Of a DNA stretch of 10,246 bases, positions 1 to 6,600 are shown in pieces. The stretch comes from Burkholderiales bacterium. Lineage in GTDB: Bacteria > Pseudomonadota > Gammaproteobacteria > Burkholderiales > Chitinimonadaceae. The translations under genes were made by a program, and so were the position numbers. Below the pieces are notes generated by a model. It had not been told where the DNA came from, ran no database searches, and worked only from the letters and a program-made list of their open reading frames with translations. Every line of letters starts with the position of its first letter. Positions within the stretch are counted from its first letter, which is position 1. The stretch lies in assembly GCA_019234745.1 (NCBI GenBank), contig JAFAKZ010000033.1, forward strand, positions 1 through 10,246. The letters run 5' to 3'.

Positions 1-2400
1 GGCGAGCCCGGCATCGGCAAGAGCAGCCTCGTCGACGGTTTTGTCGCGGGCGCGAAGGTACGAGCGGCATTCGGTCAATGCGTCGAGCACTATGGCGGCG
101 CCGAGCCCTATCTGCCGGTGCTCGAAGCGCTCAACGCCCTGTGCCGCGCCGATGGCGCTGCCGTGCTGGACCTCATGCGCAAGGCCTCTCCCACCTGGTT
201 GCTGCAACTGCCCTGGTTCGTCGACGAGCAGGACCGGCGCGCGCTGCAACAGGAGGCCTCTGGGGCTACGCAAGATCGCATGCTGCGCGAATTCGGCGAG
301 CTCGTCGACCGACTCACCGAGGAGCGGCCGCTTCTGCTGGTCCTGGAGGACTTGCACTGGAGCGATCACGCCACGGTCCAATTGCTCGGCTACCTCGCCC
401 GCAGGCGCGGGTCGGATCGATTGATGCTGCTCGGCACCTTTCGACCCACGGACCTGATTCTTCACGAGCACCCCTTGGGTGCCCTGAGAATGGAGTTGCG
501 CCCGCGTCGGCTGTGCGTTGAAGTCGACCTCGAGCTGCTCTCGGAAGCGGAGTCGGCCGAGTACTTGGCGGCGAGACTCGACGGCCCGGCCCCCGAGGAT
601 TTCGTGCGCGGCCTCTACGGCCACACCGCCGGGCTGCCTCTTTTCACGGTGGCTGTGGTCGACGAGCTCCTGGCGTCGGGCAAGCTCAGGCAGGTCGGGG
701 GAGTCTGGGAGTTTCCCAGCGCAGACGCGCTGGCGATTCCAAGAAGCATCGCCGGCATTATCGAAGGTCAGTTCGACCGACTCCCGGCCGAACATCAACG
801 AGTTCTCGCTGCGGCCAGTGTGGGAGGTGTCGAATTCCTCCATCAGATCCTTGCTCATGTCCTGTCCTGCGAGCCGGAAGCCCTACTTACCATCCTCGAC
901 GACATCGTCAAGCGCCTGCCCTGGATGACGGGCGGTGGCGCGGATGTCGCCGCGGACGGCAATGTGTCGGCCCGGTTCCGTTTTGCCCATGCGGTCTATC
1001 GACAAGTGCTTTACGACAGGTTGCCGGGGCTGCAGCGCATGCAATGGCATCGGCGCTGGGCGGGAGCGCTGCAGGTGGTGCACGCGGCCAAGCCGGCAGA
1101 AGTCGCTGCCGAACTTGCGCTGCACTTCGAGCGGGCCGGCGCGCGGACCGAAGCGACGGTCGAACTCGCCGTGGTTGCGGCCCGTGCCATGGCGCGGGGC
1201 GCGCCTGCGGAGGCATTGCGCGCAGCCCAGCATGGCCTGCGTCTTGGCGAGGGCCTGCTGAGCCCGGCGCTCGAGCAGGAACTGCGCTCTTTGGAAGCCG
1301 TTGCGCTCACCCGCCAACATGTCATTGCGGCGCCCGAAGTCGCTGCGGCCTTCGAGCGCGCGCGCCAGATCGGCCCCACCGACGGCCCGGCATGGCAGCG
1401 CACCTTGCATGGATGCTGGTGGGTGCATTTCGCCCGAGCCGAACTCGCGCAGGCGTATGACCTGGCCGCTGAGATGCTGGCGCTCGCAGAGCGGCGCGGC
1501 GACGCGTCGCTGCGACTCGCGGGGCTCAATGCCCTGGGGCTCGTGCTGATGATGACCGGCGAGCTCAAAGGTGCGAGGACGCATCTTGAGGCCGCCATGG
1601 CGACCCCGACAACGGTTTCGGCGGGGCAGGCCCCCACCAGCTTTGTCCAGGATCCCGCGCTCGAAGCCCTGCTGGCCCTGGTGCTGGTGTATTGGACCAT
1701 CGGCGAGCCGCTGCGCGCTCGGGAGCTTGCGAGTCAGGCGGTCAACAAGGCAAGCGCAAGCCGCCACCCCTTGAGTGAGGCGATGGCCCTATACGCGGCC
1801 TCCATCTTCCATGCGCAGGCGGCGGAATACGACGAGGTCCTGGCATTGACCGAGCGTCTCTATACGCTGGTCGACGAGTACGCACTGCCCGAGCGTCTCG
1901 GTGGTTTCGCCTGGCTGCACGGCCAGGCGCTTGTCGCGCAAGGCCGCGTTGATGCCGGGCTCGAGGAAATGGCGTGTGCGGCCCACAGCGCTCGCGAAGC
2001 GGGCCTGCTCGGCGGCATGATCGGCTTCTACTATCACTACGCGCTGGCTTGCAGGCAGTCCGGCCGAATGCCCGACGCGCGAGAGGCCATCGAATCCGGT
2101 CTGGCACTGGCCAAGGACACCGGAGAAAGTTCGCTTCAGGCGCTGCTTCTCGGACTGAAGGCCGAATCCCTGCATGCGCTCGGCGCGACGGCCGAGTCCA
2201 CCGATCTCCTGGCACAGGCAATCGGCAGGGCGCGAGCGCAGGGGGCCGCCTTTCACGAGTTGCAGTTGTTGGCGACGGCCCAGTCCTGCGCGGCCCCGAC
2301 GGCAGACCCGATGCGCCTCGGGGCACTCCTGGACCTATACGAATCCGACCCGAGTCCGGTGATTGCAAGAGCTCGCGCATTGCACGCCGCGAACAACTGA
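1..2400 (+). CDS. STAND-type AAA ATPase with C-terminal helical (TPR-like) repeats; 5'-truncated regulatory ATPase
   Basis: The reading frame is open from base 1, so the N-terminus is missing; 799 residues are visible. Visible residues 1-8 are a P-loop (GEPGIGKS, Walker A). Residues 111-122 (LLLVLEDLHWSD) are a Walker B of the AAA_16/STAND type, as in MalT-like and adenylate-cyclase-linked ATPases. About residues 324-340 (FRFAHAVYRQVLYDRL) are the 'F-x-H-x-x-x-x-x-x-Y' segment that normally ends the NTPase/winged-helix part of these proteins. From about residue 360 to the end the chain is Ala/Leu/Glu-rich with repeated A-x-x-L patterns, as expected for TPR or MalT-like superhelical repeats. 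There is no LuxR-type HTH at the C-terminus, so any output domain (DNA-binding winged helix, BTAD or nucleotide cyclase) must lie in the missing N-terminal part. Ligand and targets cannot be inferred. The family call is firm; the exact role is not. Confidence 0.88.
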   Translation, partial: GEPGIGKSSLVDGFVAGAKVRAAFGQCVEHYGGAEPYLPVLEALNALCRADGAAVLDLMRKASPTWLLQLPWFVDEQDRRALQQEASGATQDRMLREFGELVDRLTEERPLLLVLEDLHWSDHATVQLLGYLARRRGSDRLMLLGTFRPTDLILHEHPLGALRMELRPRRLCVEVDLELLSEAESAEYLAARLDGPAPEDFVRGLYGHTAGLPLFTVAVVDELLASGKLRQVGGVWEFPSADALAIPRSIAGIIEGQFDRLPAEHQRVLAAASVGGVEFLHQILAHVLSCEPEALLTILDDIVKRLPWMTGGGADVAADGNVSARFRFAHAVYRQVLYDRLPGLQRMQWHRRWAGALQVVHAAKPAEVAAELALHFERAGARTEATVELAVVAARAMARGAPAEALRAAQHGLRLGEGLLSPALEQELRSLEAVALTRQHVIAAPEVAAAFERARQIGPTDGPAWQRTLHGCWWVHFARAELAQAYDLAAEMLALAERRGDASLRLAGLNALGLVLMMTGELKGARTHLEAAMATPTTVSAGQAPTSFVQDPALEALLALVLVYWTIGEPLRARELASQAVNKASASRHPLSEAMALYAASIFHAQAAEYDEVLALTERLYTLVDEYALPERLGGFAWLHGQALVAQGRVDAGLEEMACAAHSAREAGLLGGMIGFYYHYALACRQSGRMPDAREAIESGLALAKDTGESSLQALLLGLKAESLHALGATAESTDLLAQAIGRARAQGAAFHELQLLATAQSCAAPTADPMRLGALLDLYESDPSPVIARARALHAANN

Positions 2401-2428
2401 TTCGCGGCGACTGTTGCATGCTGCGCGA
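2373..2428 (+). terminator. Large stem-loop straddling the stop codon of the ATPase gene
   Basis: CGCCGCGAA (2385-2393) pairs perfectly with TTCGCGGCG (2401-2409) around a 7-base loop that ends with the TGA stop. Below it, TGCA (2381-2384) can pair with TGCA (2415-2418), and TCGCGCA (2373-2379) with TGCGCGA (2422-2428), giving about 20 pairs interrupted by small asymmetric bulges. No T-run follows, so this is not a classic intrinsic terminator. It could be a U-less terminator, a 3'-end protecting structure, or a barrier separating the ATPase from the downstream cyclase gene. The structure is seen in the sequence; the function is inferred. Confidence 0.5.
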
Positions 2429-2463
2429 CGAGACCTGTGCGGGCCGGGGGGCTCGCCACTAAG

Positions 2464-2517
2464 ATGGTTGCCAGGTCTTCGCTCTCCACCGTGAACAGAG
2501 TCGCTAACGGCAACCAT
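2464..2517 (+). promoter_or_regulatory. 9-bp perfect inverted repeat covering the start codon of the diguanylate cyclase gene
   Basis: ATGGTTGCC (2464-2472) and GGCAACCAT (2509-2517) are exact reverse complements separated by 36 bases. The right arm includes the first two bases of the ATG at 2516 and the bases where a ribosome-binding site should sit. Inside the loop, GCTCT (2481-2485) can pair with AGAGT (2497-2501) with one G-U. If this stretch is in the transcript, the structure would hide the initiation region; at the DNA level it could be an operator with widely spaced half-sites. There is no convincing Shine-Dalgarno (only AACGG just upstream) and no clear -35/-10 pair in 2401-2515. Confidence 0.4.
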
Positions 2518-4462
2518 GGGCTCCCTCAAACTGAGACTGGCCTTGGCCAACGCCCTGCTGATCGCGATCACGGTCGCGATCGCGGTGGGCTACTCGTTGC
2601 GCGAGGTCGAGGCTGACGCGGAGTCGGCCATCATCGACACGAATCTGGGGGCCGCGCAGATCGCCTCGACGCTGTCTGCGGCTGTTGTCGAGCATGAGCG
2701 AGCCGTGGCCGCAGCCGTCGGTGACTGGCCGCAAGGCCTTGCGGTCACTCCGGAACGAGTCGCGGAATTCGTCGAGCGTCACCGGGTTCTTCGCTCCCTG
2801 TTCAATCGCCTGACCATCCTGCCCAATGACGGTGCGCTCGCAAGCGCCGTCGGCGGCCCAAGGGTCTCGTCCCCACTGCGCGACCTGGGCGGCCCCGGCA
2901 ACCTCGACGTCGCGATTGCCGCCCCCATCGCGACGGGGGGCGGGCCGCGCGCCGTGTTGGCAGGCATGTTGAGCTTGAGAGGCGTCAACTTCCTCTCGAA
3001 TATCGCGCGGGCCGCCGTGCTTGATGACCAGCACATCAAGACCGTTGTCGCGGACCAGCAAGGGCACATCCTCGCCCACGCCGACGCCGCCTGGCTGATG
3101 AGCCCCGTCGACACCCAACCCGGTCTTCGTGAGGCCGTCGCACGTTGGCGCAGCCAGGGCAGCCCGCTCGAGCCCACGCCTTCGACTGAACGCTGGGGCG
3201 ATCTCTTTGTCGCTCGCGCTGCGGTGCCAGGTACCGAATGGATGGTGTTTCGGATCGCTTCGAACGAGGTCCTGTTTCATGAGGCCCGCCGTTCCGTATC
3301 CAGAACCATTGCGCTTGGCGCTGGAATCGCCCTGGTCGGTGCGCTGTGCATCTTCGGGCTCACTGCTTGGCTGCTCGGGCCACTGGGAGTCCTGCGCCGG
3401 CGCGCGCTTCGCTCCATGGAAGCCAATCAGGCGCCCCAAGATGGGTGGCCCGAGGGGCTTGGCGAAATCGGCGAACTCTCGCGGGTCCTCAAACATGTGA
3501 GCACCCAATTGGCCGGCAGCCGCGCGGACATGGAACGCACCCTGCAGAATATGCAGGCCGTGCTTGAGCACGCACCCGTCGGGATCGGCTTCACGCACGG
3601 GGCCAGGTTTGAGCTGACCAATGCCAACCTGGGGCGCATGCTTGGCTACGAGGCCGGGACCTTGGATTGTGAGTGGGAAGAATTGCTGGCAAGCGATGCC
3701 CCACGCGACCAACTCCGTGAGGAAGCGGAGTCGGCGTTTGCCGCCGGCAGGGCCTTCGAAGCCGAAATCCCTTTGCGCCGTCGCGACGGCTCCGTCCTCT
3801 GGGCCAAGGTGCTTGGTGCCGCTGTCCAGGGTGCATCGATGCGCAGGATCTGGGTCGTCGTCGATGCGACGCTGGCAAGACGTCAGCGCGAGAGCTTGGA
3901 ATGGAGTGCTGGACACGACCCCTTAACGAACCTCGTCAACCGGCGTGAGTTCGAGCGCAACCTGGCCCAACTGGTCGACGACCGAAGGCGCCACGAGCCG
4001 GCTTGCGCCCTGTTCATCGACCTCGACCATTTCAAGCAGGTAAACGACGGCGCCGGACATGCGGCCGGCGATGCGATTCTGCTGCTGGTGGCCTGCGGCC
4101 TGGGTGAGAGTGTTCGATCGGGGGACGTTGTTGGCCGGCTGGGTGGAGATGAATTCGCCGTCCTGCTGCCGGCTTGCCGCTTGGATCAGGCCCTGGCGAT
4201 TGCGGAAAAGATGCGAGAGCGTGTGGCACGCGACGGGATCTGCGCCAGCGATCCGAAACTTCGCGTTACGGCGAGCATCGGCGTGGTCGAAATCGGCGTC
4301 CCCCCTTGCTCATCGGCAGACGTCCTCGATGCCGCCGACCGTGCCTGCTATGCGGCCAAGCACGCCGGCAGAAATGCCGTGCGAAGTGCCGCTGTGCAAA
4401 CCGAGGGCGACGACAAGCTCGCTCCCGATCGCGCTGACGGCTCAGCCTTCCGACTGCTCTAG
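2516..4462 (+). CDS. Membrane-bound diguanylate cyclase (Cache-like sensor - PAS - GGDEF)
   Basis: This 648-residue protein should make c-di-GMP from two GTP at the inner membrane. A TM helix spans about residues 9-27. A periplasmic region (about 29-262) resembles Cache sensors, with VVADQQGHILAHAD at 177-190. A second TM helix (about 265-288) is followed by a short HAMP-like linker, a PAS domain (about 343-453) and a GGDEF domain. The cyclase has DPLTNLVNR (468-476), metal-binding FIDLDHFKQVND (500-511), an intact GGDEF (543-547) and an intact product-inhibition I-site R534-S-G-D537, five residues upstream of GGDEF as is usual. All key residues for synthesis and feedback control are present. 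ATG 2516 is the only plausible start, since an in-frame TGA lies at 2492-2494. The gene follows the ATPase gene by 115 bp, with hairpins between, and its stop overlaps the convergent GGDEF-EAL gene. The signal sensed is unknown. A rare TTA codon falls in DPLTNL. Confidence 0.93.
   Translation: MGSLKLRLALANALLIAITVAIAVGYSLREVEADAESAIIDTNLGAAQIASTLSAAVVEHERAVAAAVGDWPQGLAVTPERVAEFVERHRVLRSLFNRLTILPNDGALASAVGGPRVSSPLRDLGGPGNLDVAIAAPIATGGGPRAVLAGMLSLRGVNFLSNIARAAVLDDQHIKTVVADQQGHILAHADAAWLMSPVDTQPGLREAVARWRSQGSPLEPTPSTERWGDLFVARAAVPGTEWMVFRIASNEVLFHEARRSVSRTIALGAGIALVGALCIFGLTAWLLGPLGVLRRRALRSMEANQAPQDGWPEGLGEIGELSRVLKHVSTQLAGSRADMERTLQNMQAVLEHAPVGIGFTHGARFELTNANLGRMLGYEAGTLDCEWEELLASDAPRDQLREEAESAFAAGRAFEAEIPLRRRDGSVLWAKVLGAAVQGASMRRIWVVVDATLARRQRESLEWSAGHDPLTNLVNRREFERNLAQLVDDRRRHEPACALFIDLDHFKQVNDGAGHAAGDAILLLVACGLGESVRSGDVVGRLGGDEFAVLLPACRLDQALAIAEKMRERVARDGICASDPKLRVTASIGVVEIGVPPCSSADVLDAADRACYAAKHAGRNAVRSAAVQTEGDDKLAPDRADGSAFRLL
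2560..2584. repeat. Cluster of overlapping palindromes in the first TM-coding segment
   Basis: GATCGCGATC (2560-2569) and CGCGATCGCG (2575-2584) are each perfect 10-bp palindromes. Together they also form an 8-bp inverted repeat, GATCGCGA/TCGCGATC, with a 6-base spacer (2560-2581). The stretch contains three GATC sites. It encodes part of the first TM helix (LIAITVAIA) of the diguanylate cyclase, 44 bases after its ATG. It may simply reflect codon choice for alternating Ile/Ala/Val, or it may fold in the mRNA. Confidence 0.4.
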
Positions 4463-4484
4463 CAGGCCTGCTGCAATCGGAAGG
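4446..4484. terminator. Dyad over the convergent overlapping stop codons (candidate bidirectional terminator)
   Basis: CCTTCCGA (4446-4453) and TCGGAAGG (4477-4484) form a perfect 8-bp stem, extended after one mismatch by TGC/GCA (4455-4457 with 4473-4475). The loop contains the 12-bp perfect palindrome AGCAGGCCTGCT (4461-4472), and CTGC/GCAG (4454-4457 with 4462-4465) gives an alternative small hairpin. Both genes end here: TAG at 4460-4462 on the plus strand and TAG at 4461-4459 on the minus strand share one CTAG. No T-tract flanks either side. The position suggests shared transcript termination or 3'-end protection; this is inferred. Confidence 0.5.
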
Positions 4485-6600
4485 ACGTCCCGACCAAAGT
4501 CTGCAGGTCGACCTCGCTCATCGGACGTCCCGTCAGGAAGCCCTGGAAGCAGTCACAACCGCAGGCCAGAAGCTTGTCGCGCTGTTCCGCCGTTTCGACC
4601 CCTTCTACGACGACTGCTAGTTCCAGGACCTCACATAGGTCGACCAGGCCGCGCACCAAGATCTCGTCGCGCGGATTGCTCGCGATGTCGACAATGAAGC
4701 TTCGATCGATTTTCAGCTGGTCAAGCGGCAGTTGCCGGAGGTACGAAATCGACGAATAGCCGGTCCCGAAGTCGTCCAAGGAGATCCCGAGACCCATCGA
4801 CTTGAGTTCTGTCAGCTGCGCCGCGAGGTCGCAAAGGTCCATCGCCAGCACGCTCTCCGTCAACTCAAGCTTGAGCCGAGATGGTCGCGCGCCCGTCTGA
4901 TTCAACACGCGGGCCACGGTGGCGATGAAGTCCGGATGGCGGAATTCGGTCGCGCTGATGTTGACGGCCAGCGAAAGGTCCGCCATGCCGGGCGAAGTGT
5001 CCCATCGCTGCAGAGTCGTGCATGCATGATTCAACACCCACTCGCCGATCTCGATGATGAATCCGCTCTGCTCGGCAAGCGGGATGAAGTCAGCCGGCGA
5101 GACTGTCCCGCGCGTCGGATGGCGCCACCGAACCAGGCATTCCGCGCCCAAGGTCCGCCCCTGGGCGCTGACCTGGGGCTGGTACATCAACACCAGCTCT
5201 TGCCTGGGCAGGGCAAGGCGAAGGTCGTGCAGCAGATTTGCGCGCCGAACCGCGTCGCGTCCCATATCCTCGTCGAAGAGGCGGTAGGTATCCTTCGACT
5301 CGGACTTCGCCTGATGCAACGCGAGGTCTGCATGTGCCAGCAAAGCCTCGGGCGTCTCGCGTCCGTCATGAAAGACGATCGCCCCAAGGCTCGCGCTCGT
5401 CCGGTAGTCGCAGCCGAACAGGCCGTGCTGGCGCCTCGCCGTTTCGAGCAGTCGCTGACACCACGCCATGGCCTCACGGGCGGCGAGCGCGGGCTCGGGG
5501 CCGAGATTCTCGATCAGCATGGCGAACTCGTCGCCGCCGTGGCGAGCCACCATGCCGCGGTCGCCCACGCAATGCGCGAACATCTCACCGATGTCGCGCA
5601 ACAGGGCGTCGCCAGCCGCATGACCCATCACGTCGTTGACGTTCTTGAACTGGTCGATATCGGCGAGAACCAGGGCCGCGTGACTGCTGCCGGCACAGCG
5701 ACGCTGAGCCTGGGCTACGTTATCGAGCAGGAGGCGACGATTCGGCAGCCCGGTCAACGTGTCGAAGTAGGCGAGGCGTTCGATGTGACTTTCAGCTTCC
5801 CTTTGCTCGGAGATGTCGCGGATCAGCCCGACGTAGTTGGGCCGGCCGCGACCTTCGATGGTCGAGACCGAAAGATGGATAGGGAATTCCCGTCCAGACT
5901 TGTGACGGCCGCGGGTTTCCCGGCCCACGCCGATGACACGCGCCTTGCCGGTCCTTTCATAGCCGGCGACGTAGCTCTCGTGCCTATCTCCGTCCTGCTT
6001 CGGCATGAGCATCGATAGGCTCTTGCCAATGGCCTCTTCATGCGGGTAGCCGAAGATTCGGGTTGCCGCGCGATTGAACGATTGAATGCACCCGTCAGAG
6101 TCAGCAGTGATCACCGCCTCCATGACGTTGTCGAGAACGGCCTGCTTGTGCTGCGCCATCTGGGCCATCTGCGCATGATCAGCCTGTATTGCCGCCTGTG
6201 CCCGCAGGCGTTCGGTGATGTCCACGTAGCTGGCACGGATCAACGTGCGGTCACCCACTGTGATCCGAACGAGCCGGAGTTCGCAACGCAAGGCGGTGCC
6301 TTTGGCCGTCCGAACCGTGACGTCGCGCTGAACCGCGTGTCCTTCGAGCGCCAGGCGACAGGCCTGTTCGATGCACTGGTAGCTCTTGACCGTCGGATCC
6401 GCGCTGTCATCGTGAAACGCCTCTGGAGGCGACTGCAGCAGCTCCTCCATTGAGCACTCGAACAGCGTGGCCGCCGCCGCATTGGCGTCGACAAGCAGGT
6501 TCGCATCGAGGTCGTAGATGAGCAGGGCCTCCGGCGCCTGGTCGAACAGCAGGCGCACGACGCTGGTGTCGCGGCCTAATTCACTTCGGATAGCGCTCAT
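4459..6600 (-). CDS. PAS-PAS-GGDEF-EAL c-di-GMP protein with a FixL-like PAS; likely oxygen- or redox-responsive phosphodiesterase
   Basis: This is a 713-residue cytosolic protein without TM segments. PAS1 spans about residues 12-130, followed by a short helical linker (MAQMAQH). PAS2 spans about 150-265 and resembles FixL: SMLMP, RHESY with His207, and VIGVGRETRG with Arg227. The spacing equals that of H200 and R220, the haem ligand and oxygen-contact residue of Bradyrhizobium FixL. GGDEF domain: DTLTGLPNR (280-288), metal site ADIDQF (313-318), GGDEF (355-359); the I-site position reads GDRG, so feedback inhibition is probably absent. EAL domain: the signature is ECL (487-489), with catalytic Glu487 kept, plus NIS, LELTES, DDFGTG, LKIDRSF, EGVET and FQGF. 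Both domains look competent; in such composites hydrolysis often dominates. The ATG overlaps the stop of the Aer-like gene (ATGA) and only a weak Shine-Dalgarno is visible, so translation is probably coupled. The protein resembles Acetobacter PDEA1 and P. putida PP2258 in layout. Confidence 0.93.
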   Translation of the reverse strand: MSAIRSELGRDTSVVRLLFDQAPEALLIYDLDANLLVDANAAAATLFECSMEELLQSPPEAFHDDSADPTVKSYQCIEQACRLALEGHAVQRDVTVRTAKGTALRCELRLVRITVGDRTLIRASYVDITERLRAQAAIQADHAQMAQMAQHKQAVLDNVMEAVITADSDGCIQSFNRAATRIFGYPHEEAIGKSLSMLMPKQDGDRHESYVAGYERTGKARVIGVGRETRGRHKSGREFPIHLSVSTIEGRGRPNYVGLIRDISEQREAESHIERLAYFDTLTGLPNRRLLLDNVAQAQRRCAGSSHAALVLADIDQFKNVNDVMGHAAGDALLRDIGEMFAHCVGDRGMVARHGGDEFAMLIENLGPEPALAAREAMAWCQRLLETARRQHGLFGCDYRTSASLGAIVFHDGRETPEALLAHADLALHQAKSESKDTYRLFDEDMGRDAVRRANLLHDLRLALPRQELVLMYQPQVSAQGRTLGAECLVRWRHPTRGTVSPADFIPLAEQSGFIIEIGEWVLNHACTTLQRWDTSPGMADLSLAVNISATEFRHPDFIATVARVLNQTGARPSRLKLELTESVLAMDLCDLAAQLTELKSMGLGISLDDFGTGYSSISYLRQLPLDQLKIDRSFIVDIASNPRDEILVRGLVDLCEVLELAVVVEGVETAEQRDKLLACGCDCFQGFLTGRPMSEVDLQTLVGTSFRLQQAC

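Noticed and set aside
883..1767. 294-codon open frame on the minus strand
   Set aside because: It is antisense to the STAND ATPase gene and has no recognisable motif.
2401..2515. Sigma-70 promoter (TTGCCA at 2468-2473 as -35)
   Set aside because: No acceptable -10 hexamer lies 16-18 bases downstream.
2504..3916. 470-codon open frame on the minus strand
   Set aside because: It is antisense to the diguanylate cyclase gene; the product is low-complexity Gly/Arg/Asp-rich with no domain, a shadow of third-position GC.
4732..6018. 428-codon open frame on the plus strand
   Set aside because: It is antisense to the PAS-PAS-GGDEF-EAL gene, whose protein has full domain motifs; the antisense translation shows no recognisable domain. 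Long antisense frames are common in GC-rich DNA.
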